64,000 bases of DNA, taken from Crossaster papposus (lineage: Eukaryota > Echinodermata > Asteroidea > Velatida > Solasteridae). The notes beneath the pieces were generated by a model. That model was given only the letters and a program-made list of their open reading frames with translations, had not been told where the DNA came from and searched no databases. Position numbers and translations under genes: made by a program. The stretch is from the NCBI GenBank assembly GCA_037893245.1, contig JBAIAA010000598.1:352081-416080 (forward strand). Direction: 5' to 3'. Shown here piece by piece: positions 40,499 through 52,079 of the stretch (position 1 is the first letter of the stretch; each line of letters begins with the position of its first letter).

Positions 40499-41601
40499 GT
40501 ACTTGTAGTTGTAGAAGCGTTATTCATTTACTGTTAGTTTTGTATAATTTCTAATGTAAATGAACTTCCAAGTCATGTATTTGTTCATCAAGTTGGGTTG
40601 ACTTGGTCAAACCGACATAAACCAGACCAAACCAAACTCCCAAAAAAATTGAATCTGGCCTGGGAAAAATTTTCGCAGACGCTGTGTCTGGTTTTCGTTC
40701 TAGAAATTGGTTTCCACAATTGTGCTCCTCTAATTTTTAATATTCCACATCAAAATTGCCGATGTCACTTTTTACTAACGCACGTTACATGTATCCATGC
40801 CCTAATATTTACGGTCAATAATTCTTTAAAAGAATGGAAAGTTTAGGTCATGAACAGTGCTATGCACAACGCCTGGGCACGACTTTGTGGTGCGGTGGTA
40901 AGCGTGCGTGATGCACTGTGTATGGCGGGCGACGCACCTTGTGTTGCGGTAGGAAATGTCGGGCAAAACACGCTGGGCTATCACTTCACGTACAAGCTGT
41001 ACAACCTCGAAATAAATTCATGAACACGGAAAATACATTACACAGACAAGAGAATCAAGTTCTGTGAATTAACTTGCAAAAATCATCTTTTTCCATCGAT
41101 GTTTACTTGCCATTTTTACACTGTCAGATCGACCCTGAACTCCAGTGTTATGATGTTGGTCGGCCGTGTATGCATAGACTCCATCCTGCCTTCTTTGGCA
41201 CTTTTAGTGGGCGGTGCGGGGGGAACCAGTACAGCATTGCTGCATTGAGCATTATGCACGTGTTTTCATCACCGTGATACTGATAGGGAATCGTGCACCG
41301 CGTTGTCATCGCGAAGGGAACTTGTAAAAATAACAGAGGTTTCTTCTCAGAAAATAGCAATTGTAAGTAGGTAGTTGAAAAGCATTTTGTAAATATTTTT
41401 TTTTGTAATATTCTTTTTCTACTTGCTGATAACATTTTTAGGGTCGCAGCCTTAAATTAGGATCGGTCGGGTAACCGGAAGCAGAACTTTATTTTGTGTG
41501 GTCTATAACCACGCAAGAAAATCTATTTTTCAGCCAGAACCACCTGAATCAAGCAGACATTCTGATAAAGTATTATTTAATACAAAAGACTTCCACTGAG
41601 T
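40499..41601. other. Gene-free stretch
   Basis: It begins with the GTACTT that would be the donor of exon J. No exon, RNA gene or clear repeat is visible. Short ORFs at 41074-41435 look like chance. Confidence 0.5.
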
Positions 41602-41843
41602 TTAACCAGTTCGCGCCGGGATTATTTTAACATCGCCGAGCCGACGGGCGGGATTATTTTTAACGAAACTCGATCTGAAGCGGGTTCAGGCTGATAGTGC
41701 CGGGAAGCACACCCACGCATTTCCGGCCTTGCGCGCTGCTGACATACATTTGCGAACTTGAACTTGGCGTGTTTATGCGTCATCCGTTTTGAATTTGGGG
41801 AAATTTTTGCGTTTATACACGTCATTCGGCGCGAACTGGTTAA
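41602..41843 (-). mobile_element. TTAA MITE, 242 bp
   Basis: TTAACCAGTTCGCGCCGG at the left and GGCGCGAACTGGTTAA at the right, with TTAA at both borders. The interior is nearly the same as at 50159-50404 (shared GGGATTATTTTAACATCGCC and CGAACTTGAACTTGGCGTG). Confidence 0.85.
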
Positions 41844-42133
41844 GAAGAGAACTTGTGTAAAATGGTTTAGAAACTTTGACCCAATGGATCACAGAACACT
41901 CTTTTGGCTTTACATGTATCTTAAGTTTGAAAACCATTTTTCAAGGTCAATAAAAGCAACATTTTGGCCAAAATGGATTTGACCTTAATTTTTCGAAAAT
42001 TACTCAACTGGTATGGGAATATACTGGTAGATTAGTAATAGACTTTGGGGCAGAAACCCAATTTCTGTAAGTTTTATTTACTTATAATAACTATTTTCAT
42101 CCACCCAGATCTCGACAAATTTTAAAACCTAAA

Positions 42134-42484
42134 AATAACGATCTTGTGCCTTTGGATGCCTTTTGTATTCGCCAAAGCATCCGCATATTCATGGCGGAGT
42201 GTCGTGCCCGATTTCCTGAAGCACAGTTAGTGTGGTCAGATATTTTACCTCGGGCCTGTTTTTATGGGGCTTTTTCTCAGTCAAAAATTGAAATGAAGCG
42301 GCGGGCAATAAATAGATGGGCGCGATCGGTCGCGCGCAGGTTGGGCGTAACAGTATTGCACCACCCACAGTTTAAATGGTCGTTTTTTCATCTTTATCGA
42401 TTCGATGGGGTACACCTCTCTGCTGAAGGGCTCACTCTATTTCGGCAAAATATTTCCCATTGCATCATTTCATATTTTCGGTAA
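42134..42484 (+). pseudogene. SGNH/GDSL hydrolase-like domain, 5'-truncated (Ngaro-type)
   Basis: The open frame starts within the block corresponding to GSNDL (here NNDLVPLDAF) and continues IRIFMAECRARFPEAQLVWS, DILPRACFYGA, RRAINRWARSVARRLGV, FFHLYRFDGVHLSAEG and LFRQNI to TAA. The Asp-x-x-His motif is intact but the GDSL block with the nucleophile is missing. CCACCCAG just upstream could be an acceptor, so it may have been an exon or simply a truncated insertion. It is about 50-60 percent similar by eye to the fragment at 433-956 and better preserved. Confidence 0.65.
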
Positions 42485-44120
42485 ACTTGTTGCCGATGAG
42501 GAAGCAACATGAGTCATCGTGCCAGTTCCTTCTTCCCAGGGGTCGCTTTTGGTGGCGCGAGTGGCATTTTTGCTGGGGGAAGGACTGACACAGACTCATT
42601 TTGCTTTAGTTAACCTGTAAATTAAGAAGTAGATAGAAACAATTGTAAGCATAGTCTGCACCCACGTCCAAGTTCAGCGGGGGCAATTCATTTCCAACTG
42701 CCAGTTCAGGCGGTGGAAAGCACTATGCAGTAAAATTATAGGTTAACTTTTAATAAATCACCATTAGTGTTTTTAGAAACTCCTAATCATTAAGAAGACA
42801 TAGTAATGCATTGTGGTTACTGGACTTGTTGGCAAGCTGCCATGGGGGTGTGATCAACCCATACAAGTCTAATGCAAGTTTATTGTAGAATGGTTATCAT
42901 CTTTTTGTGTAATCGATTGTAGATTCATTATTACCAATACGGTTTTATAAAAATCGTTCATTGTAATCGACTTTTGGCAAGCTGCCATGGGGGTCTAATC
43001 AGCCCATAAGTCAATTGCAACTGGGGCAAGCTGCCCATTCGTTCATGGTCCAGGCCACAAGCTGTGGCCTATCTGGCAAGCTGTCATCACGTGCTTGTAT
43101 GAAATTGGTTTATAATGGATTTAATAGATTGATAATTACCAGGTGCAGTGGTCAAGCCTGACCTCTGCTAACTTTTCTTATTTGGGGGTCGGTGGCCGAT
43201 TGACCCCCGTAAGGGCACGGTACCATTTAGCGAACATTAATAAATTTGCAAGCTGCAGCAAAATAGCAAAAACAAAAATCGTTCTCCTTTGTCCTTTATT
43301 GCGTGTATCCGAGTGTAAAAGCGTGTGGCCCCAAACAAATCTAACAAAAAAATACCACAGCTGATTGTAAGCATGCTGAACGCGTTAACGTTAATCTGGA
43401 TGCGTGCGTGCGTGTGTGCAGACTGGTATTATGCATTTTATTTTGTTTTCATAGCGTGCAGTGGGAACCAGTTTAGCACATCGTAGTCAACCATAGACTA
43501 CATGTAGTTTCCACTCCCTCCATCATTTTCTAACTTACACAAAGTAAGCGTGAGTAGCCACTGCGGCACGTACACGCCAAAACAAATTATTAACCCATTT
43601 TTTAAGCCAAAAGATAACGGGAAGGATTGGGAACCAGTCTAATATTGAGCATTGGTGTGTTATAAATCATTTAAGTTACAAATTAACCAAGTTAACCATT
43701 AAAAAGGAGGACAATGTCTCATAATGTACATGTAACACAATTTTCCAATGTTGCAAATGTTTGCCTAAAAATTGGCATTTTTTGCTCATTTTTTATAAAA
43801 TTTTAAAAATACATTGCCATGGAAGATTCATTGTAGGTTTTATTCAGTACAGATTAATGGTGGCAACAAAATAAATACACAGATTTGAACACGGTGATCA
43901 AAATTAAATAGCAAATTCCATATGAAAGTATAGATATTAGAATTTTAACATTGGCTCCTTATTTATGGATGACCCAAATACTAAATAGTGCTGCTGTCTT
44001 TACATATTTTTAAAAAGCTTCTACTTTTTTAATCAGATGATCAAAACCTTGCTCAAGAAAGGACTCTAAAATCCTTTCAAGGAATTGCTGCTCGTGTGTG
44101 GGTTGTGAGCTACAAGTGTA
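42485..44120. other. 3' flank of the SGNH fragment, short direct repeats, otherwise empty
   Basis: GGCAAGCTGCCATGGGGGT plus AACCCATACAAGTC-like sequence occurs at 42831-42866 and 42975-43010, with weaker GCAAGCTG copies to 43085. Direct repeats near the 3' end would fit a Ngaro-type element but are not proof. From 43120 I see nothing coding. Confidence 0.45.
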
Positions 44121-44121
44121 A

Positions 44122-44870
44122 AGCCTTTTTCACACTGCAGAGCCAATCCCCGGGAAATAAATCCCTGGAAAATTCCAGAGGATTTTTTACCCCACCAACA
44201 CCTCGGCAACAGTTCACACTGGACCCATTTGGTAACATCCGGGGACACTATTTCCCGGGAATATGCACGGTCGTTTCACACTGGCCATCAAACCCCGGGA
44301 AATGTTTAAACTGAGGGCGCGTGGCATGGGTCGACGATAACCGCTGCGCCACGCATCATGCGGATAAGAAAATAGAAGACTGGTACCTAACCACACGGGA
44401 CGTTATAAATACATGTACACGAGAAGGAAGCTAAACACAGTCTTGTTCACGACACTTCTTTTATTAAATATTAAAACCATTCATTTTGCTCATATTCTTT
44501 AAAATTAAATTATTTGTATAATTTTCAAACGTTATTATTTGTCTTTTGTACTTAACTGTAAATATATTTACAAAAAGTTTGAAAGGTACTGCATTACAAT
44601 ACTAAGTCACCACGCGAATTATTTGTGACCCTGTGACCTTTCGAGATTACCCGTGGACGCAAAAAGGTGGGGTAAGTTCAAACCCTGCGACGTTCACAGT
44701 AGTTGCTATTCTCCGGGAAAAACGTTAAACCCCAGGGATTTCTCCTTTAACCCTACTCACAAGCAGTCCCGGGGAAAAGCAGTTTCCCGGGGATTTCTTT
44801 GGCAGTGTGAACAGACCGACCGCAATTCCCCGGGGAATTCCTGGGGAAATCGTCCAGTGTGAAAGGGGCT
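44122..44870. mobile_element. MITE, about 750 bp, TTTCACACTG ends
   Basis: The left end GCCTTTTTCACACTGCAGAG is roughly matched by the inverse of CCAGTGTGAAAGGGGCTCT at the right. The motif CACACTGG and CCCCGGG(A)AAT are repeated inside both arms. No ORF. Confidence 0.6.
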
Positions 44871-45782
44871 CTAGTATTCATTCTTTGAACATTTGTTTTT
44901 TTAACAAACCAAAAGTCAAAGTTGTTTACAATATGAAATAATAGACCATATTCACGGTGGAGCCATTTTTGATCGTGCTCCCTGAACACATAAGCGATTT
45001 TGTTGAGCGATAATGTCGCCCGTATTAATATACACGCCCAAATCAATGACCGTGTTTACATTTACGCGACAAAGTCGTGCGACTGCGACATGGCGCTAAT
45101 AATTTCAAAAATCGTGCAACATACATGTACCACGTATTATTTTGTTCATTTACACACGCGCACGTGTGTGACATGCAGTGCGACATAGTCGTTGCAACCA
45201 AATCACCGTTGAATTGGATGGTGGCAGACTATTTATCCGTTCCAAGCCTCACTTTCATTTTTATTTAATGTGGCTTAAAACATTAGCGGGGCATTAATCG
45301 CAAATTTGTAATCATTCATCAGAGCAGACTGGTATTAATTTGTAATTAACTTTATTTCATTACTTTAATTATTATAGAGTAAGGCCTATTGGGAAACCCC
45401 CCCAAAAAAAACAAAAATAGAGAGAGAAAAAAAAAAAAAAAGGAAAAGAGGATCAAAGTCAATGTCGTACTTGATTGAATGTATATTTAACACTCGAAAC
45501 CCCCTGAAAAGGGACTGAAATGCGGCTAGGCCCTATACACAATAGGTCTAGATTTCGCGGTTTTGAACAAAGCATCGAGTGATGTCCGGCACGTCAGTGG
45601 AGGATATAGGAGAAGGGGGGGGGGGGGGGGGGGCGGGTTGCATGACTTGCATCGTGGACTAAAGTTTTGATACTACACCAAATTGACTCAGAGTTCCAAA
45701 ATTTATTCTCAAATTACCGTATAATCCAGGCCGAATCATTGTAGATTATCAAAATTTTCCAGGGAGCACGCCCACGAACCTT
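44871..45782. other. Gene-free stretch with homopolymer runs
   Basis: A-rich run at 45401-45441 and 19 uninterrupted G at 45615-45633. No exon seen. Confidence 0.5.
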
Positions 45783-46260
45783 CTAACCAGTTCGCGTCAG
45801 ATGACGTACACACAAAGTTTTTGCGGAATTCAAAACGGATGATGGACAAACACGTCATGAACATCCCATACAAAATTGTGTACTATCCACGGATGTCGCG
45901 TTAACCCGTCAGGCATGGCGGTTTTATTCAGTGGAGGACGTATACACGCTATGGAAGTTTGCTTGATTGTTGCAGTTGAGGTGTATACACGGCTTACGTT
46001 AATGACAGTGACACATGTTGTGGTGGACATGTATACACACTAACGTTGTCATGCCATGCCGCATTGACTTGATATCATGGCATCATGCACGCTTCAGTGA
46101 TTAGGCCTATTCAAAACCCTACTTCCATTGTCTCCATTAATGCCTACAGCTGAGGGATTATCAGCTGCGTCAACTAAGTTCTAGACATACATATTCCCCC
46201 ACCATTGTTCGTTAGTCTCCTTTGAAATTTGTGAAAGGGTCCTTTAATTTTCAGCTATGA
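45783..46260 (+). mobile_element. Long relative of the TTAA family, uninterrupted
   Basis: It starts CTAACCAGTTCGCGTCAG and shares the opening ~120 bp with 20184-20307 and the following ~350 bp with 34566-34945. It shows the pre-insertion order across the LINE site (ATCCACGGATGTCGCGTTAA then CCCGTCAGGCATGG). The right end is not recognised. Confidence 0.6.
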
Positions 46261-47978
46261 ATGTTCTGTGCATTTCCTATCGGCCAACACCCCAAACAGC
46301 TCGCGTCTTAACCAATCATGTAACGTGTCACTACAACACAATGGGGGCTCTGCCTGTATTCTCTGCCATTATTTGATTAGGCCATTTCAAATTGATTTTT
46401 AGGTTTTCATCACGGCCCGTCCATTTCTACTCCCGCCCCAATGTTCTAAAAAAATAAAAAAATAAAAGCATGGCGTGAGAGTCACGTGCTGCAGGCACTT
46501 GGTCCGGGTGGCCTTCCCCGAATTTTTTTTAATCTAGATGCGCTTAGACGCGATTTCAGGCTTACATGTATGTTGGACACTATATAGTAAGGTGAAAAGC
46601 CGTATTTTCAGTGCACAAATCATGTCTGCCGATCAATTTTGTTCGCACAAGGTCAAATGAACAACAAAGTTTGGTCGTGGGACAAAATAACTTGCAGCGA
46701 TGGGACACAATCAGGGAGTTTCACATTTCACGCCAATCTTGAAAAGTGCCACCATTCGACTTACAAGAGCCAGTCACAGGAGAACAGAATCAGCGACTGG
46801 AGCTAGCTCATCGAAACAACGGAAATTATCCGTCGTTCGAGGGACTGTAGTCGACTATAATAAACTATATATAGTCGCTTAATCAAACTTGCTCATGATT
46901 GCTGGAAGACGTTACAATGTTAACCCGACAGAGGGCACCCTTTTCGTTCTTGAATTCATCGCGGCGCGGCTGACGACTGTAGTGGAAGTCAAACCAAGGA
47001 TATAGTGACGCCCTCTGTTGTTGAAATTGATTCATGCGAAGGTCTTGGAACCAATTAAGACTGCCAACATGCACATGTGAAACGGTATTGACTAAACTAG
47101 TGCGTCCTTCACGTCCATTTAAACAAGATCGGTCCCATGAACCAGGAATGCGTTAATGTCCAAGGTGCAGTATTTCTTTGACATCATGAGTTTAGCTGCA
47201 TTTGTGATGGCTTTGGTTAATACTTGGCTGCCAGATTGGGTGTATTTTTTTAGCATGGCGGCGATTTTTAAAGCATGGCGAGATTACCAATCTCAAAAAT
47301 ATAGCATGGCGGGCCGCCATGGTTTATTATACATGTACACTTGGAGAACACTGCGCCCCAATTTATAATTTTTTTTTCTCTCCCCAAAAAGGTATTTTCC
47401 AGACAAGTTTCTCACTAAATCCACCAAATTTGCACGCTAACGTTCTGCACGATAGCTACTGTATTGTGTTATGCATGCCTTGGCCATAGTGCGCTTGTGT
47501 TGTCGTGTCAAGCTTGCTGTGATGTGGCTCCCGACTAAATGATGACGTCTCCCACAGGCCGTTTTCTGAACCCCCGCTTCATCTCCGTTTTAGATTTGTT
47601 CATTCAGTTTGGTAATGGTGATAATACGAACAGAGTCTGTGCCACCCGTTGATCTTTTTTTTATTATGGAGATTAATGGTGCAACCCTACAACAGTTAAC
47701 AAACCACATCGCGCGAATTTATTATGCTATTAATGCAATGCGTCGTCGTATAGTCGGGAACCATGATGGGTCGATGTGGTATTGATACGACAACGCTCTA
47801 GGCTCCATACATACATACATACGATACATAACATGTCGTGCGTGAACTGTGAATTGAGCTAAGCGCTTGTTGTATACAGTGCTCGTAGAGTTTAAAGTTT
47901 GACATCTATAGCTGGCAAGGGTAGGCCAATTAATTGCTGTGTTGTTGGTTGAACTCTACATCATACCTTTTGTAATCA
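46261..47978. other. Gene-free stretch, minor repeats
   Basis: GACAGAGGGCACCC (46929) and GACGCCCTCTGTTG (47008) are inverse and may bound a ~100-bp MITE. AGCATGGCG occurs three times in 47253-47313. (CATA)n lies at 47808-47822. No exon that I can defend. Confidence 0.4.
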
Positions 47979-48017
47979 CACAGATTACGTGCACAGATTA
48001 CGTGCACAGATTACGTG
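47979..48017. repeat. Three perfect 13-bp tandem copies
   Basis: CACAGATTACGTG repeated exactly three times. Confidence 0.9.
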
Positions 48018-48424
48018 TGGGTTGAAGGTTGTCAAGCCATGGTTTGGAATTAATGATCCATATGCCTGACGTCGACCCCTCAATGTTGAGTGATAAAAGC
48101 CTAAAAATAAATTTTAAATGGCCTTATGAGAATATATATATCTCACTGTATAAGATGACAGCGGACACTTGTCCATGTTCTGCGGTCTGTTTCAAGTTTG
48201 AATCAATCTGATGAAGAAAGTTAATTTTTTAATTGTTGACCTCAGTGATGATTACTTTTGAAACACGCACTGTTACAGTTACACATGTAATTGGTTGACC
48301 ATAAATGTTTTTCACCCCCAAAATATTGTTCACTTTTATGAGGCAATTGGTATTATTAACCAAAGCTAACACATTTCACCCTTCAAAATTGATATTATGT
48401 TGTGAAAATTGCACATGTTTAAAC

Positions 48425-48679
48425 CAGGGCCCAATTTCTTGGCTCTGCTAACCACAGAATTTCGCGCTTACGGTCTCCATTTTCCGCTAACCGCGCTAGC
48501 AGAAACTTTTTGCGCTAACCCTGTAAGCACAGAATCCTTAGTTACGGGGTGTACGCATGCTCAGAGACCGAAATTCCTCGCTAACGCGTGAAATACGTTT
48601 ACCGTAAGCACCGAATTTTCTGCTATAGTAAGCAGGGATTTTTCGCTAACGGTAAGCAGAGCCAAGAAATTGGGCCCTG
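48425..48679. mobile_element. MITE, 255 bp, 29-bp TIRs
   Basis: The left CAGGGCCCAATTTCTTGGCT, continuing CTGCTAACC, is matched inverted at the right (GGTAAGCAGAGCCAAGAAAT, TGGGCCCTG) with one mismatch. CGCTAAC and GTAAGC words recur inside. No clear target duplication. Confidence 0.85.
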
Positions 48680-49564
48680 TTCTGAAACTATGCTTTCGAA
48701 ACATCAGGTCTTAATTTATTTTATTCTTACGAGATTGTTTGTCTTTCTATATTTAGGGGTTGAAACTTCAGTTGAAGCATGTGCATTGGTGCCAGAGGAG
48801 GAATACAAAGTTCAGGGAGACAGCATAGCAGGCAGAACACTGGCACCAAAGCGTGCCCGAGATATGAGGGAACCTTTGTTCCAACATTTGTTATTCTTCA
48901 TAATTGGCCAAGGAGCAAATGTATCAAATGGTATATATGCAATTTCTATTTTTTAAAGTGATAACATGCTGTTTGGAAATCTCTTCAGTAGTCTAATGGC
49001 AGACTATGGCAGACTGTTTTTTTTACACAGTTGACTGATTCGTTCTAAAGTTGTATTGGACAGGGTGTTTGATGTGTCGGTCTATTTTCTTGTGTTGTAT
49101 GTTTTCAGTATCTTACACAGGAGTGTGAGAATTCAGCTTTTTAGCAGATTTCAGTTTGTTTTTTTAGATTTTTACCCTAAATTTAAGCTTTTTGGTACAC
49201 CTGCTCTGTACTAAAGTATGGGAACTGATTAAATGTCAGCTTTTTGCTGGCCGTTTTCAGTTTTTTTTGCATGTGGCCACTCACACCCCTGCTTACATTT
49301 AGGGACTCCCATACACAGTATTGAGAGTTCCAAATATTGGACTAGTAAAGTGGGTGGATCAGATGGCTGTAAGGGGAGAAGGCCATTATTAATTAAATCT
49401 GATTGTTAAAATCTAACAAATGGTTAGCCTAAAATCAGCGGTTCATCAGTATTATAATATGAATACTCTTTAGTTTGATAATTATGCTATTTTCCATTTA
49501 TCCCCGCATGATACAACCGCGATGTGACAACTTCTCTGAGCTGAAAGCTCGGGACAGCAATCAA
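48680..49564. other. Mostly empty; one unplaced ORF
   Basis: An ORF that opens in the preceding MITE continues to 48956 (VETSVEACALVPEEEYKVQG from about 48757, after an acceptor-like TATATTTAG). I cannot relate it to a family or to the coiled-coil gene. Confidence 0.3.
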
Positions 49565-49768
49565 AGCGATATTGTTGCAGTTTGTTCCCGTTCGAAGCTA
49601 AACGCGAAACAGCCATTATATCAAGCAATATTGTCGCAGTTTGTTCCCATTCGAAGCTAAACGCGAAACAGCCATTATATCAAGCAATATTGTCGCAGTT
49701 TGTTCCCATTCGAAGCTAAATGCGAAACAGCCATTATGTCAAGCAAAATTGTCAGTTTGTTCTTTAAC
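49565..49768. repeat. Tandem repeat, 59-bp unit, 3.4 copies
   Basis: Units of ATTGTCGCAGTTTGTTCCCA, TTCGAAGCTAAACGCG, AAACAGCCATTATATCAAGC. Starts at about 49571, 49630 and 49689, then a decayed partial copy. Confidence 0.9.
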
Positions 49769-50027
49769 AAATCTGTTGTCGCAGAACTGCAATATACCAT
49801 AAGCAAAATTCTTAAAGGGTAACTGAAATTTAAAACTTTAATATGGCGAAATATACGCTTTAATAACGCTGAATACTTAACAACTGCAAAAACTTATTTG
49901 TTTAGGTTTTGCTCATTAATCGTGACCCTAAAATGAAAAGCAATATGCGCCGTGCCCCGCCCACAAAAGATGACGTCACGGTAAGAATATAGCGTGGATA
50001 TACCAGGCTAAGCCTAGCCTTGAATAC

Positions 50028-51768
50028 AGATTTCTTCAGATTTAGCAACTGACACATAGTTGCGAGATGCTTTCTGAGCTTTGTACATCTGATTGTGAAT
50101 GGCTGTTGTAGCTTAGGTTCAGCAGATGCTGCTAACTTGGCAACAATGCCAGACGCCCTTAACCAGGTCACGCCGGGATTATTTTAACATCGCCGAGCCG
50201 AAGGGCGGGATTATTTTTAACGGTCGAAACTCGATCCGAAGCGGGTTCAGGCTGATAGTGCCGGGAAGCACACCCACGCATTTCCGGCCTTGCTCGCTGC
50301 TGACATACATTTCCGAACTTGAACTTGGCGTGTTTATGCTTCATCCGTTTTGAATTGGGGGAAATCTTTGCGTTTATATACGTCATCTGGCGCGAACTGG
50401 TTAAAGGAGTGGTTGAATTCTCACAAAGTCGAGAAAACAGGAAACTTTTACCCTTGTTTTCTTTAGCCAACATATCCAAACTTTCTTTCATGTTAACTGG
50501 CATGAGAATTGGAACTCCACGCCCTCGCTTTCCCCGCACCATAAGCAATGTCAGCCTTTTTAGAGAAACCTTTTCGGGTGGAGTTAGCTTTCGAGAATTT
50601 CATCATGAACAGCTCTCTTGGATTGTACTTGCTGATTATAGTTGTAAACCTCAATACTTTCATATTTTGGTCTCCTATTGTACAAAACAACCTGTGTAAG
50701 TGTTGGCCAGCTCCTTGTATGTTGTAGCCGTGCGTTCACCTTTGACTTGATTTTGTGTTCACTTCTTCTGAAGAAATGCATTGAATGCAACACAATCCTT
50801 GGTTAAGGGCAACAGTTTTGGAGCTTTCCAATTTTGTTGTTGCATCTGGCGCAGTGCTGATGATGTCACCCGAGCCTTCCACTCAGTTTCCCTGAGATGC
50901 ATGAAATCATCCACTTTAAGAATGGCAGCACGGTTTTGTTCCTTTATGTAGATGTTCTTCATGATTAGTGAAAGATCCGTCGGTGCAAAGCCCACGAGTA
51001 TGCTTGGTGTTTTTGTGTTTCTTTCTGATAGCCTGACATGATCAAAGTACTGTTAATGACTGCATCAAAAGACTTGGGCTTCACCAGATCTCTGGCCTGT
51101 ATAATAGTAGAGTCGAACCCTCTTGCATGATTAAGGATTATACCAAGTGTTCGCATTTTTTTCTCTGGCCTTGTCTTGTCTTCTGTTCGAGTTTGTTGTG
51201 TTCATCACATTTTCCCCACTCGTGGAATGTCCTGATCATTTCTTACAGTTAATCGTATCTTGTCTTTTTGCACAGAATGCAGAACCTCTTTCAATTCCCT
51301 GGATACGTCATGTTTTAGGGGAATAAGCATCCGCCTGGTCTTGCAGTGTTTACTGTAAGGAAGGTGTTTATGAATTACCATGCAGCAGTTTTTTTTGTTT
51401 ACCCATATAAGGTACTCTCTTATGAAAATATCCAAAGCAGTCGGCACAGGGAATGTAGTCATGGATTGATTTTTTTTTATTTCCTTCCGTTGGTCTTTTG
51501 CGGACAATCGGGTCCTTAGCCTCTCCTTAAAAATCATGTTGTTGTGTTCATGGTTGCCCAGGTTACGAATATGCAGCCAACTCTGCCGCTTCATTCCTTT
51601 TTCCTCCTTTGAGATTGCCAAAACTTCACAAATCAATGTTTCCTGACAGTGGTGCCTACGGCAATGCCTCCGGGTGAGTTTCTGCCGAGGTTTTCCACAG
51701 AACAAACAATAACTGCACTTGCCTGGATCTCCAGAATCTGTGACATAAGTGCCATCAGGGTCACCCAT
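50028..51768 (-). pseudogene. Crypton-like tyrosine-recombinase element, degenerate, with MITE inserted
   Basis: Read from 51768: a C-x2-C finger (YCLFCGKPRQKLTRRH...H), then IRNLGNHEHNNMIFKE. From about 51150: RTLGIILNHARGFDST, KPKSFDAVINST and GYQKETQKHQAYSWALHR. Then EWKARVTSSALRQM, NWKAPKLLPLTKD, TLTQVVLYNRRPKYESIEV, VRGKRGRGVPILMP and SFLFSRLCENSTTPL. After the MITE comes RLRKH-like KLRKHLATMCQLLNLKK (Arg-x-x-His box of tyrosine recombinases). This order of blocks matches a family of animal proteins with an N-terminal Cys/His finger and a C-terminal tyrosine recombinase, which I take to be Crypton-type (family knowledge, medium certainty). At least four frame breaks make it non-functional. 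Confidence 0.65.
50159..50404 (-). mobile_element. TTAA MITE, 246 bp, inside the Crypton-like pseudogene
   Basis: CTTAACCAGGTCACGCCGGG at the left and GGCGCGAACTGGTTAA at the right, TTAA on both sides. The related Crypton fragment on the plus strand at 60737 has a single TTAA in the same context (ACTCCTTTAAGGGCGTC), i.e. the unoccupied site. Confidence 0.92.
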
Positions 51769-52079
51769 GTCTTCTTGATATCTTCATCCCCCTGTTCTCC
51801 ATCACTAAGGATTTCATTATCATTTATGTTCCTGGTGTCCATTTCATCAATCGCTGCTGCTGTCAGCATTCCTGCTGTTGTCATTGCTTGTGCTGTCATG
51901 ACTACTTAACATATATCAACTATCATCACCGCATCATCTTCATTAACTTCAACTTCATCAAAGGGATCTGCTTATTACTATGCTGCCAGATGTACAAGGT
52001 TGGGAATCTTTTTCTGTGCAGCCTGTTGAAAAGGTTTGGTAATAGGCATCATGGCAGCCAGATGACTGTGCACCACGGT
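51769..52079. other. Spacer between Crypton-like element and minisatellite
   Basis: The minus-strand frame remains partly open to 51899, but no recombinase motif is seen. The first poor repeat units appear from about 52050. Confidence 0.4.
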
